The position numbers and the translations under genes were made by a program. Under the pieces are notes generated by a model, which did no database searches, was not told the DNA's origin, and saw only the letters and a list, made by a program, of their open reading frames with translations. 64,000 bases of DNA from Aurantimonas sp. HBX-1 (GTDB taxonomy: Bacteria > Pseudomonadota > Alphaproteobacteria > Rhizobiales > Rhizobiaceae): assembly GCF_021391535.1 (NCBI RefSeq), contig NZ_CP090066.1:2431501-2495500 (forward strand). The letters are read 5' to 3'. Shown in pieces: positions 17,284 through 26,097 of the stretch. Position 1 is the stretch's first letter; the number at the start of each line of letters is the position of its first letter.

Positions 17284-18461
17284 GACGCGCTCGCCACGCG
17301 GCGCTCCGGAATGGCGGTGTTGGCGATGACCTCGCCGACCGCGTTGAGGTCGTCCGGCGCGCTCCCATGAGGATCGTCATGGTCCAGCGCGAGCCGCGGC
17401 AGCACCCGCTCGCCGAATGCGTAGGCCTCTTCCAGATGCGGGTAACCGGAGAGGATGAACGTGTCGATGCCGACGCGGCGGTACTCGTCGGTCCGTTCGG
17501 CTACCGTCTCGGCATCGCCGACCAGCGCGGTGCCGGCGCCGCCGCGCACCAGCCCGACCCCGGCCCAGAGATTGGGGCTGATCTCCAGCTTGGTGCGGTC
17601 ACCGCCGTGCAAGGCCCGCATGCGGCTCTGCCCCACCGAATCCTGGCGGGCCAGTTGCCTCTGCGCCCGCGCGATCGTTTCGTCGTCGAGCTTGGAGATG
17701 AGGTTCTCGGCTGCCTTCCAGGCTTCCGCGTTCGTCTCGCGTACGATGACATGGAGGCGGATCCCGAAGGACATGTCCCGACCGGCTCTTCCGGCCGCCT
17801 CGCGCACCCTCGCGACCTTCTCGGCAACCGCCTGGGGCGGCTCGCCCCAAGTCAGGTACTTGTCGATGGTGCCAGCCGCTACCTCGATCCCGGCGTCGGA
17901 CGAGCCACCGAAATAGAGTGGTGGATAGGGGCGCTGATGCGAGCGGAAGAGGAGTTGCCCATCCTCGATCTTGAGGTGCTTGCCCGCGTAGTTGACCGTC
18001 TCTCCCGCGAGCTCCGCCTTGTAGATGTCGAGGAACTCGCGCGTCACCTCGTAGCGCTCGTCATGAGCAAGGAAGATCCCGTCGCCGGCGTTTTCCACCG
18101 GGTCGCCGCCCGTCACCACGTTGATGAGCAGGCGTCCGCTCGAGATCCGGTCCAGCGTCGCGGTCATGCGGGCCGCGAGTGTGGGAGAAAGCAGCCCCGG
18201 GCGCACGGCGACCAAGAAGCGCAGCCGCTGCGTCTGCGGCGCGAGTGCCGATGCCACCACCCAGGAATCCTCGCAGGAGCGGCCTGTCGGCAGGAGAACG
18301 CCATAGTAGCCGAGTTGGTCGGCCGCCTGCGCCACTTGCTTGAGGTAGCCGATGTCGACCACGCGGCCACCTTCGGCCGCGCCGAGATAGCGTCCGTCGC
18401 CATGGGTTGGCAGGAACCAGAGCACCTTGATCTTCTCGGGGATTGCGTCGGAACCGGTCAT
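17280..18461 (-). CDS. ssuD: FMNH2-dependent alkanesulfonate monooxygenase
   Basis: SsuD cleaves C-S bonds of alkanesulfonates with FMNH2 and O2, releasing sulfite and an aldehyde. The 393-residue protein (ATG at 18461) fits the usual length of about 380. Luciferase-like TIM-barrel motifs present are LWFLPTHGDGRYLG, GYYGVLLPTGRSCEDSW, RFLVAVRPGLLSPTLAARM, INVVTGGDP and PPLYFGGSSDAG, which match SsuD closely. It is transcribed divergently from the SsuABC-like transporter with a 169-bp shared intergenic region. The FMNH2 supply could come from the flavin reductase at 13774-14322, because no ssuE is present in this cluster. Confidence 0.93.
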   Translation of the reverse strand: MTGSDAIPEKIKVLWFLPTHGDGRYLGAAEGGRVVDIGYLKQVAQAADQLGYYGVLLPTGRSCEDSWVVASALAPQTQRLRFLVAVRPGLLSPTLAARMTATLDRISSGRLLINVVTGGDPVENAGDGIFLAHDERYEVTREFLDIYKAELAGETVNYAGKHLKIEDGQLLFRSHQRPYPPLYFGGSSDAGIEVAAGTIDKYLTWGEPPQAVAEKVARVREAAGRAGRDMSFGIRLHVIVRETNAEAWKAAENLISKLDDETIARAQRQLARQDSVGQSRMRALHGGDRTKLEISPNLWAGVGLVRGGAGTALVGDAETVAERTDEYRRVGIDTFILSGYPHLEEAYAFGERVLPRLALDHDDPHGSAPDDLNAVGEVIANTAIPERRVASAS

Positions 18462-18530
18462 CGTCGTCCTCGCTGGCGAATGGGCATGACAAACGTATCC
18501 GCGCTGCCGGTCACCGAACAGGAACAATCA

Positions 18531-18549
18531 GTCTATTTATACGATAGAT
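18531..18549. promoter_or_regulatory. AT-rich dyad in the ssuD / transporter divergent promoter
   Basis: GTCTAT and ATAGAT form an inverted pair separated by seven bases, inside the AT-rich core of the shared promoter region. The position between two divergent sulfur operons and the loose similarity to the dyad upstream of sbp make it a candidate site for one of the two Rrf2 proteins. This is inference. Confidence 0.3.
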
Positions 18550-18630
18550 TGAGTAGATTATTGCTCGTCGTGCTGATTGGCGCTGGCATAGGCTTCTCCT
18601 CATCGCCACCGATGGATCGGGGCACTGGCA

Positions 18631-19647
18631 ATGAGAACCGCCTTGAAACCTTTCCTACGCAGCCTCGTCGCATCCGCTGCACTTCTGACGGCCCCGGTGT
18701 CGATGGACCGTGCCTGGGCGGCGGAAACGATCCGCATCGTCGAGCAGTTCGGGACAATCTACCTGCCGCTTCACGTCATCCGCGACCAGAAGCTTCTCGA
18801 GAAGCATGCCGCGGCGCTTGGCCTGGAGGATGTCGAGGTCGAGTGGGCGAAACTGTCGGGGGGAGCGGCGATCAACGACGCCCTCCTGTCCGGCAACGTC
18901 GATGTCGCCGCGGCGGGCATCGGCCCGTTCCTGACCCTCTGGGACCGGACCGAGGGCGCCGTGAAGATCATCGGCGGGCTGGCCCACCAGCCGAACTACC
19001 TGATCACGTCGCGTCCGGATATCCGGAGCCTCGAGGACTTCAAGCCGGAGGACAAGATCGCCCTCCCCGCGGTCGGCGTCTCGGTGCAGTCCCGCATCCT
19101 TCAGATGGCCGCCGAAAAGACCTTTGGCGAAGGCCAGCATGCCCGGCTCGACAAAAACACCGTCTCCCTGCCGCATCCGGACGCGACGGCGGCTCTGCTT
19201 TCGGGCTCGACCGAAATAGCGGCGCACCTTTCGAACTCGCCGTTCCAGGAGCGTGCGCTGGAGGATCCGAGCATCCATCGGATCTTCTCCTCGTACGACA
19301 TCCTCGGCGGCCCCGTGACGCCCACCTACGTCTACGCCACCGTCGATTTCCGGGAACAGCATCCGGAGCTGTTCGAAGCCTTCCTTTTGGCTTTCCGGGA
19401 AGCCTCCGCCTGGGTCGAGGCGAACAAGGCCGAGGCGGCCGAGACCTATGTCCGCGTCGAGAACTCGAGCCTCGACCCTGTCTTCGTCCAATCCCTGCTG
19501 GAGTCGCCCGACTCCCTCTACACGCTGGTGCCGGCGCGCTCCTTCGACTTCGCCGACTTCCTGTACAGGACCGGCGCCATCAAGAATCAGGCGACGAGCT
19601 GGAAGGACTACACGTTCGAGGAACTCCACGGCGAGGAGGGAAGCTGA
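18631..19647 (+). CDS. ABC transporter substrate-binding protein, sulfonate/taurine type
   Basis: The 338-residue protein has a Sec signal peptide (MRTALKPFLRSLVASAALL, likely cleavage after AWA near residue 32). An SsuA/TauA/NMT1-like periplasmic binding fold follows: IRIVEQFGTIYLPLHVI, KLSGGAAINDALLSGNVDVAAAG and the two-lobe pattern continuing to about 330. It would capture a sulfonate or related compound and pass it to the permease encoded downstream. Nitrate, taurine and thiamine-precursor binders have the same fold, so the ligand is inferred from the adjacent ssuD. Its stop overlaps the ATPase start (TGATG). Confidence 0.88.
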   Translation: MRTALKPFLRSLVASAALLTAPVSMDRAWAAETIRIVEQFGTIYLPLHVIRDQKLLEKHAAALGLEDVEVEWAKLSGGAAINDALLSGNVDVAAAGIGPFLTLWDRTEGAVKIIGGLAHQPNYLITSRPDIRSLEDFKPEDKIALPAVGVSVQSRILQMAAEKTFGEGQHARLDKNTVSLPHPDATAALLSGSTEIAAHLSNSPFQERALEDPSIHRIFSSYDILGGPVTPTYVYATVDFREQHPELFEAFLLAFREASAWVEANKAEAAETYVRVENSSLDPVFVQSLLESPDSLYTLVPARSFDFADFLYRTGAIKNQATSWKDYTFEELHGEEGS

Positions 19648-20459
19648 TGCTTGCCCGCGCCGAGGCTTTCCCGGCAACGGCTCCGGCATTTGAGGCGCGT
19701 GGCCTGACGCTCGATTACACCACGGCCAAGGGCCCGCTGCGCGCCGTCGACGACGTCAGCTTCTCTGCCCGTGAGGGCGAGCGGCTGGTGCTCCTGGGAC
19801 GCTCCGGTTGCGGCAAGTCCTCGATCCTCAAGGCGGCGGCGGGGTTTATCACCCCGACGTCGGGTGAGATCAACGTAAAGGGCCGCCGCGTCACCGGTGC
19901 CGGACCCGACCGCATCGTCGTGTTCCAGGAGTTCGACCAGTTGCTGCCCTGGAAGACGGTCCGAGAGAACGTCGCCTTCCCGCTTCGTGTGGCCGCCGAC
20001 GTGCCGCGTGCCGAGGCTCGGGAACGGGCCGAAGAAGCCCTTCGCAAGGTCGGACTGGAACGAGCGATCGACGTCTATCCGCACACGCTCTCGGGCGGCA
20101 TGAAGCAACGCGCCGCCATCGCCCGGGCGTTGGTCACGGACGCCGACGTTCTCCTGATGGACGAGCCGTTCGCGGCGCTCGATGCGTTGACCCGCCGGCG
20201 CCTTCAGGCAGATCTGCTGAAGCTCGCCGAGGACGAAGGCTTCACGCTCCTCTTCGTCACGCACTCGATCGAGGAAGCGATCCTGATCGGCACTCGCCTG
20301 CATCTCCTGTCGGCGCATCCCGGGCGGACGATCGCCACCTTCGACACGGCCGAATTCGATCTCGGCAACAGCGGCGGCGCCAGGTTCGACCGGGTGGTGA
20401 AGGAGGTGAACGGCCTTCTGTTCGAGGAACATGACGACGAGGAACTCGCCCATGTCTGA
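19647..20459 (+). CDS. ABC transporter ATP-binding protein (SsuB/TauB type)
   Basis: The 270-residue ATPase has Walker A GRSGCGKSS (about residue 51), a Q-loop region VFQEFDQLLPWKT, the signature LSGGMKQRAAIARAL, Walker B VLLMDEPFAALDAL and an H-loop FVTHS. It energises import with the permease encoded next. The ATG overlaps the binding-protein stop (TGATG) and follows GCGAGGAGGG. Its own stop lies within the start of the permease gene, so all three genes are translationally linked. Confidence 0.92.
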   Translation: MLARAEAFPATAPAFEARGLTLDYTTAKGPLRAVDDVSFSAREGERLVLLGRSGCGKSSILKAAAGFITPTSGEINVKGRRVTGAGPDRIVVFQEFDQLLPWKTVRENVAFPLRVAADVPRAEARERAEEALRKVGLERAIDVYPHTLSGGMKQRAAIARALVTDADVLLMDEPFAALDALTRRRLQADLLKLAEDEGFTLLFVTHSIEEAILIGTRLHLLSAHPGRTIATFDTAEFDLGNSGGARFDRVVKEVNGLLFEEHDDEELAHV

Positions 20460-21279
20460 GATCACCGGAGATCGTCCCGGGCCACTCGCCGCGCCGACCG
20501 CGCTGCCCGAATGGGGCGTCGCCTTGCTTCGAAAGCTCGCCATCCTCGCATTCCTTGCTCTGGCCTGGCAGGCGGCAGCCGTCTGGACGGCAAAGCCCAT
20601 CCTGCTTCCAAGCTTCACTCAGACGATGGCCGCGCTCGCCGAGGGACTCCTGAACGAGGGCCTCATGTCTTCGTCATGGACCTCCCTGTCGGTGCTTTTG
20701 AAGGGCTACGTGCTGGCGGTCGCAATCGCGCTCCTACTCGTTTCGCTGGCGGTGGCGAATGGATTCGCGCGCGAGACGCTGCGCACCCTGATCTCGATGT
20801 TCAACCCGCTTCCCGCCATAGCGATCCTGCCCCTGGCGATGCTCTGGTTCGGGCTCGGCGAGAAAAGCCTTCTCTTCGTCCTCGTCCATGCGGTCCTGTG
20901 GCCGTTCGCGCTGGCAACGCTCGGCGGCTTCGATGCGGTTCCGGAAACACAGCGACTCGTCGGGCGCAACTACGGCCTGAGGGGCACGGCCTATGTCTTC
21001 CGCATCCTCATTCCGGCAGCGCTCCCCTCGATCATCTATGGGCTCAAGATCGGCTGGGCCTTCGCTTGGCGTACGCTCATCGCGGCCGAACTCGTCTTCG
21101 GGGTCTCGTCCGGCCAGGGCGGACTTGGCTGGTACATTTTCCGCAACCGAAACGAGCTCTTCACCGACAAGGTGTTCGCCGGGCTCGCGCTGGTCATCAT
21201 CATCGGCCTCCTCGTCGAAGGCGTCGTGTTCCGCGCACTGGAGGCCATGACCGTCCGCAAATGGGGCATGCAGCGCTAG
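20452..21279 (+). CDS. ABC transporter permease (SsuC/TauC type)
   Basis: The 275-residue inner-membrane protein has about six transmembrane helices and the permease EAA-like loop (RNYGLRGTAYVFRILIPAALP). This loop contacts the ATPase. The preferred start at 20452 overlaps the ATPase stop by eight bases; an ATG at 20431 is also possible but would lengthen the overlap. It completes the binding protein-ATPase-permease importer next to ssuD. A short gap separates it from the convergent SLC13 gene. Confidence 0.9.
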   Translation: MSEITGDRPGPLAAPTALPEWGVALLRKLAILAFLALAWQAAAVWTAKPILLPSFTQTMAALAEGLLNEGLMSSSWTSLSVLLKGYVLAVAIALLLVSLAVANGFARETLRTLISMFNPLPAIAILPLAMLWFGLGEKSLLFVLVHAVLWPFALATLGGFDAVPETQRLVGRNYGLRGTAYVFRILIPAALPSIIYGLKIGWAFAWRTLIAAELVFGVSSGQGGLGWYIFRNRNELFTDKVFAGLALVIIIGLLVEGVVFRALEAMTVRKWGMQR

Positions 21280-21313
21280 GTCCGCCAGCGTGCCCTGCCA
21301 CCACCTTGACACT

Positions 21314-23047
21314 TCATGCCCACCATACCCGCAGCGCTAGCGTGGCGGCGCCCGTGACAGCGATCGTCACGGGCCATCCGACCTTGATGAAGTCGACGAA
21401 GCGGTAGCCCGCCAGGCCCATGACGATGGTGTTGTTGTGGTGACCGATCGGGGTGAGGAAGTCGATGGAGGCCCCCAGCGCCACCGCGATCAGCAACGGT
21501 TCGGGCGGAATGCCGGCCGCCGCGGCGACGCCGAGGGCGATCGGCCCGAGGATCACCGCCGTCGACGCGTTGTTGACGAAGGGCGTGATGGCGACCGCAA
21601 TCACCAGGAGGGCCGACGAGAGGACGAGCGCGTCATGCTCTGGCAACAGCGTCATCAGTCCGCCCGCAAGGACCGAGGCGGCGCCGGTGGTCTCCACCGC
21701 CAGCCCCAGCGGGAGCATCGCCGCCAGCATGATGAGGATCGGCCAGTCGAGCGCTGCGAGGCCCCTGCGCAGGTCGAGACTGCCCGTCGCGGCCAGGACG
21801 AGCACGACGAGCCCGAAGGCCAGTTCGGGCGGCGCGAAGCCGAAGGCCGCGAGAACCACGCCGCCGGCGAAGGCGAGAACCGGCGCCCATTGGCTGTCCC
21901 CGGCCTCCGGCTGCGGCGTCGGCCACAGCGGCAGGATGTCGGCCTCCTCGACAGCCTCTGCGATGGCGTCCTGGTCGCCGGACAGATAGAGGACGTCGCC
22001 GATCGAGAGTTGGACATCGGCCAGCGAGCCTTCGATGCGCGGCGTGTGCGTCGCAACCGCGACGATGGCAATGCCGCGCGACGTCAGCCCTTCCAGCGCG
22101 CCGATCCGCGACCCGACGAGCATGCTTTCCGGCATGATCACGGCCTCGACGCGCTGCGCGGAGGCATTTTGCCCCGTCCCCGGCAGCGCCAGGGAGCCGG
22201 AGGCGAGGCCCGCTTCCAGTTCCGGGAGCCCGATCTCGATCAGCAACACATCGCCGGCTTCCGCGATCGTCCCGGGGCGCTGGAACATGACATTCGCCCC
22301 GCCGCGGCGCATCGAGTGAATGGTGGCTCCCGCTTCCGAAACCGGTTTTCCGTTCAGGGGCGAGAGTGCGCCGATCTCCACCTCGGTGACGACAGTCCGG
22401 AACGAGTGCGGTGGCGGACGTCCAGTCTCCGCCGACGACCCGTTGCCCAGGACGCGGCGAGGCCAGACGACGAGGACCAGAAGACCCGCGAGCGCCGCGG
22501 GAACGCCTACCCAGGCGAAGTCGAAGAACGCAAAGCCCGTTCCCGTCGCTGCGGCGAGCTGGTTGCTGACGATCAGGTTCGCCGGCGTGCCGATGACCGA
22601 GCACAGCCCGCCCAGCAGCGCGGCAAAGCTGACCGGCATCAGGATGCGCCGGCTGTCCAGCGCGGTGACCCGGCAGACACTCGTCACGACCGGCAGCATC
22701 AGCGCCAGGGCGCCGATATTGTTCATGAACACCGACAGCGTGGCCGTCAGCAGGCAGAGGACGGCGAGAACCCGTCTCTGGGTTCGGGCGATCTCCGGAA
22801 TGCGCCGGGACAGGGAATCGAGAACCCCCGAACGTCCAAGGACGTGGACGATCAGCAGGATCTCCACGACGGTGATGAAGGCGGCGTTGGAAAATCCGGA
22901 GAAAGCCTGCGTCGGCGTGACCAGCCCGAGCGCCAGCCCGAAGCCGAGGCCGCCCAGCGCGACGACCTCCATGCGGATGCGATCGAGGGCGAAGACGACG
23001 AGCATCGAAACGAGCAGGATGAGGATCGCGGCCTGCTCGAAATTCAT
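21314..23047 (-). CDS. SLC13/DASS-family anion transporter with RCK_C domains
   Basis: The 577-residue protein has the divalent-anion symporter layout: an N-terminal bundle with SVFMNNIGALALMLPV and IGTPANLIVSNQLA, and a C-terminal bundle with ITPFVNNASTAVILGP. A cytoplasmic insert of two TrkA-C (RCK_C) domains lies between about residues 205 and 370 (EIGALSPLNGKPV and SMLVGSRIGALEGL). Bacterial members with this insert carry sulfate or other divalent anions. Its place between the sulfonate and sulfate importer genes suggests sulfate or thiosulfate. It is convergent with the sulfonate permease gene. Confidence 0.88.
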   Translation of the reverse strand: MNFEQAAILILLVSMLVVFALDRIRMEVVALGGLGFGLALGLVTPTQAFSGFSNAAFITVVEILLIVHVLGRSGVLDSLSRRIPEIARTQRRVLAVLCLLTATLSVFMNNIGALALMLPVVTSVCRVTALDSRRILMPVSFAALLGGLCSVIGTPANLIVSNQLAAATGTGFAFFDFAWVGVPAALAGLLVLVVWPRRVLGNGSSAETGRPPPHSFRTVVTEVEIGALSPLNGKPVSEAGATIHSMRRGGANVMFQRPGTIAEAGDVLLIEIGLPELEAGLASGSLALPGTGQNASAQRVEAVIMPESMLVGSRIGALEGLTSRGIAIVAVATHTPRIEGSLADVQLSIGDVLYLSGDQDAIAEAVEEADILPLWPTPQPEAGDSQWAPVLAFAGGVVLAAFGFAPPELAFGLVVLVLAATGSLDLRRGLAALDWPILIMLAAMLPLGLAVETTGAASVLAGGLMTLLPEHDALVLSSALLVIAVAITPFVNNASTAVILGPIALGVAAAAGIPPEPLLIAVALGASIDFLTPIGHHNNTIVMGLAGYRFVDFIKVGWPVTIAVTGAATLALRVWWA

Positions 23048-23190
23048 CGTCCCTGCCGTTTCCGGTCACACCAGACAACGCGCCGAGGGAGGCCGACGCG
23101 AGGTCGAGACCTAACACGGCTGCGATCGCGATCGTAGGGTCACGCCTCAGCGATGCGACGAGATCCGAAGGTACGAAGGGCTTGAGACTC

Positions 23191-24318
23191 TCAGAAGGTG
23201 GTCGCCAGCATCCGTTCGATTTCCTGGTGCTTGGCGTCGCTCGTGTCCTCGAACGGTGCGGGTTCGGGGACCGGCGCTCTGGTGTCCGTAAACACCTTCC
23301 ATTTCTTCGGCCGGAAAGCGATCCGGCCGTTCGCGCCCGCCGGGTGCGCCACCGGCAGTTCGATCTCGACTCGCTCGCGCGCCCCGCCGACCGCGAGTTC
23401 CACCCTGCGCGTGCCGGCGACCCGCCGGCTCGCCGCCACGGTCCCGGCGATGCAGCCGCCGCAGCCGTCCACCAGCTCGATGTCGTGCGGCCTGAAATAC
23501 AGTGTCGCCCGCCCCTCCGGCAGGCCCTTGGCCTCGATCCCGATCGAGCGGTCCTGAAGCCACAGCTCGCCGTTCTCGACGCGGACCGGCAAGGCGCTGG
23601 AGTCGCCGATGAAGCCGTAGACGAACGGGGAGTTCGGGCTGTCATAGACGTCGTCGGCCGAGCCGATCTGTTCGATGCGCCCCTGGCTCATCACCACGAC
23701 CCGGTCGGCGAGTTCGAGCGCCTCTTCCTGGTCGTGCGTCACGAAGACGGTGGTATGGCCGGTCCGGTCGTGAACCTCGCGCAGCCACCGTCGCAGCTCC
23801 CGGCGAACCTGGGCGTCCAGGGCGCCGAACGGCTCGTCGAGCAGCAGGACGCGCGGCTCGATGGCGAGCGCGCGCGCCAGGGCGACGCGCTGACGCTGGC
23901 CGCCGGAGAGCTGGCTCGGGTAGCGGTTCTCCAGACCCGAGAGCTGGACGAAATCCAGAAGCTCGCTCGCTTGGCGGCGGATCTCCTGCTTCGTCGGTCG
24001 CGTGGCGGCGGGGCGGACCTTGAGGCCGAAGCCGATATTGTCGGCGACGCTCATGTGCCGGAACAGCGCGTAATGCTGGAAGACGAAGCCGACATTGCGC
24101 TCCTGCACGGAGCGGTGCGAGGCGTCCTGATCGCCGAAGAAGATCGCGCCACCCGTCGGGCGCTCCAGCCCGGCAATCAGCCGCAGCAGTGTCGTCTTCC
24201 CGGATCCGGAGGGGCCGAGCAGCGCGATCAGCTCCCCCGAACGGATGTCGAGCGACACGTCGTGAAGCGCGGGATACCCGTCGAACTCCTTGCGCACGGA
24301 CCTGATCGAGACGTCCAT
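23191..24318 (-). CDS. cysA: Sulfate/thiosulfate ABC transporter ATPase CysA
   Basis: The 375-residue protein has Walker A GPSGSGKTT (about residue 35), Q-loop FVFQHYALFRHMSV, signature LSGGQRQRVALARAL, Walker B VLLLDEPFGALDAQ and H-loop FVTHDQEEA. A C-terminal TOBE-like regulatory region holds VYFRPHDIEL-type sequence. The phrase FQHYALFRHM and the extended C-terminus are typical of CysA. It starts nine bases after the cysW stop and is the last gene of the sulfate operon. Confidence 0.94.
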   Translation of the reverse strand: MDVSIRSVRKEFDGYPALHDVSLDIRSGELIALLGPSGSGKTTLLRLIAGLERPTGGAIFFGDQDASHRSVQERNVGFVFQHYALFRHMSVADNIGFGLKVRPAATRPTKQEIRRQASELLDFVQLSGLENRYPSQLSGGQRQRVALARALAIEPRVLLLDEPFGALDAQVRRELRRWLREVHDRTGHTTVFVTHDQEEALELADRVVVMSQGRIEQIGSADDVYDSPNSPFVYGFIGDSSALPVRVENGELWLQDRSIGIEAKGLPEGRATLYFRPHDIELVDGCGGCIAGTVAASRRVAGTRRVELAVGGARERVEIELPVAHPAGANGRIAFRPKKWKVFTDTRAPVPEPAPFEDTSDAKHQEIERMLATTF

Positions 24319-24327
24319 CCTACGCTC

Positions 24328-25245
24328 CTAGTGCTTCGCCGCGGCGGCGATCTCGTCGCCGTACCGGTATTCGAGGATTGATTTGAGGACGAGCGTCACC
24401 AGCGCCAGACCCGCCAGAAGCGTGGAGACGGCGAAGGCGGCGACGAAATTGTACTCGTTGTAGAGGATCTCGACATGCAGCGGCATGGTGTTGGTCAGGC
24501 CCCTGATGTGTCCCGACACGACCGACACCGCGCCGAATTCGCCCATCGCCCGGGCATTGCAGAGGAGCACGCCGTAGAGCAGGCCCCACTTGATGTTGGG
24601 CAGGGTCACGAACCGGAAGGTCTGCCAGCCGGAAGCACCCAGCGACAGCGCCGCCTCCTCGTCGCCGGTGCCCTGTTCCTGCATCAGCGGGATCAGCTCG
24701 CGGGCAACGAACGGGAACGTCACGAAGATCGTCGCCAGCACGATGCCCGGGACCGCGAACAGGATCTCGATGCCGTAGGATTTGAGCCACGGGCCGAGAA
24801 CCGACCCCGCGCCGAAGAGCAGCACATAGACGAGGCCCGAGATCACCGGCGAGACCGAGAACGGCAGGTCGATTAGCGTCGTCAGGAACGTCTTGCCCTT
24901 GAACTCGAACTTGGCGATGGCCCAGGCCGCCGCGACGCCGAAGACGAGGTTGAGCGGCACCGCGATCGCCGCCACCGTCAGCGTCAGCCGCATCGCGGCC
25001 AGCGTGTCGGGTTCGTTAAGCGCCGACAGGAACTCCCCCGCGCCGCGCCGGAACGCCTCGATGAACACGGCGATCAGCGGCAGCACGAGAAACAGCGCAA
25101 GGAAGCCGAGGGCCAGGAAGATCAGCGTCGCCTTCGCCAGCGGCGCTTCGCTCGTCGCCCGGCGGTAGCTGCGCTGCCTCGGGCGAGGCGGAGCGGACGC
25201 GACAGTGCCGGATCGGTCCGTTAACGGTTCAACTGCCATAGCCAT
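24328..25245 (-). CDS. cysW: Sulfate ABC transporter permease CysW
   Basis: The 305-residue permease has a long polar N-terminus, six hydrophobic segments and the EAA loop GASGWQTFRFVTLPNIKWGL typical of CysW. Other family features are IDLPFSVSPVISGLVYVLLFG and ARAMGEFGAVSVVSGHIRG. It forms the inner-membrane channel with CysT. The start overlaps the cysT stop by up to 17 bases, or by 11 if the second ATG at 25239 is used. It is coupled to both neighbours. Confidence 0.93.
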   Translation of the reverse strand: MAMAVEPLTDRSGTVASAPPRPRQRSYRRATSEAPLAKATLIFLALGFLALFLVLPLIAVFIEAFRRGAGEFLSALNEPDTLAAMRLTLTVAAIAVPLNLVFGVAAAWAIAKFEFKGKTFLTTLIDLPFSVSPVISGLVYVLLFGAGSVLGPWLKSYGIEILFAVPGIVLATIFVTFPFVARELIPLMQEQGTGDEEAALSLGASGWQTFRFVTLPNIKWGLLYGVLLCNARAMGEFGAVSVVSGHIRGLTNTMPLHVEILYNEYNFVAAFAVSTLLAGLALVTLVLKSILEYRYGDEIAAAAKH

Positions 25246-26089
25246 ATCTTCTTCGGCTCCAGGCCTGGATGAGATTGATCGCGAACAGCATGGCGAAGGA
25301 GATGATCAGCATGATCGCGGCGATGGCCGTGGCACCCGCGTAGTTGAACTCCTCGAGACGGATCACGATCAGCAGCGGCGCGATCTCCGACACGTACGGG
25401 ATGTTGCCGGCGATGAAGATCACCGAACCGTACTCGCCGACGCCGCGAGCGAAGGCGAGCGCGAAGCCGGTCAACAGGGCGGGCGCCAGGCCCGGCAGGA
25501 TGACGTCCCGGATCGTCTGGAACCGGTTGGCACCGAGCGTCGCGGCGGCTTCCTCCACTTCGCGGTCAATCTCCTCCATCACCGGCTGCACCGTGCGAAC
25601 CACGAAGGGCAGCCCGATAAAGACAAGGGCGATGACGATGCCGAGTGGCGTGAACGCCGCCTTGATGCCGAGCGGCGCGAGAAGCTGGCCGATCCAGCCG
25701 TTCGGTGCATAGATCGCGGCCAGCGAGATGCCCGCGACGGCGGTTGGGAGCGCGAAGGGCAGGTCGACGACGGCATCGACGATGCGCCGTCCCGGGAACC
25801 GGTAACGCACCAGCACCCAGGCAACGATGGTCCCGAAGACCACGTTGACGATTGCCGCGACCAATGCGGTTCCGAACGAGATCTGCAGGGCTGCCAGCGT
25901 GCGCTCGTCGGTCGCGATCGCCCAGAACGCGGTCCAGCCCAGTTCCGTCGTGCGCCATGCGACGCCCGAGAGCGGAATGAGGATGATCAGCGTCAGATAG
26001 GCGATCGTGAAGCCGAGCGTCAGCCCGAAACCGGGAATGACGCTCGGCCGCCTGAAGTGCCACCCCTGCGCCGAAGTGGCGGAGATCAT
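25229..26089 (-). CDS. cysT: Sulfate ABC transporter permease CysT (CysU)
   Basis: The 286-residue permease shows the CysT pattern VDAVVDLPFALPTAVAGISL, the loop GANRFQTIRDVILPGLAPAL and the late motif ARGVGEYGSVIFIAGN, with six hydrophobic segments. It starts eight bases after the stop of the binding-protein gene and overlaps the beginning of cysW. Together these form a heterodimeric channel for sulfate and thiosulfate. Confidence 0.94.
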   Translation of the reverse strand: MISATSAQGWHFRRPSVIPGFGLTLGFTIAYLTLIILIPLSGVAWRTTELGWTAFWAIATDERTLAALQISFGTALVAAIVNVVFGTIVAWVLVRYRFPGRRIVDAVVDLPFALPTAVAGISLAAIYAPNGWIGQLLAPLGIKAAFTPLGIVIALVFIGLPFVVRTVQPVMEEIDREVEEAAATLGANRFQTIRDVILPGLAPALLTGFALAFARGVGEYGSVIFIAGNIPYVSEIAPLLIVIRLEEFNYAGATAIAAIMLIISFAMLFAINLIQAWSRRRYGYGS

Positions 26090-26097
26090 GCTCGGGC

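Noticed and set aside
21437..23137. Long plus-strand open frame opposite the SLC13 gene
   Set aside because: Antisense shadow with Arg/Gln/Asp-rich composition; no ribosome binding site.
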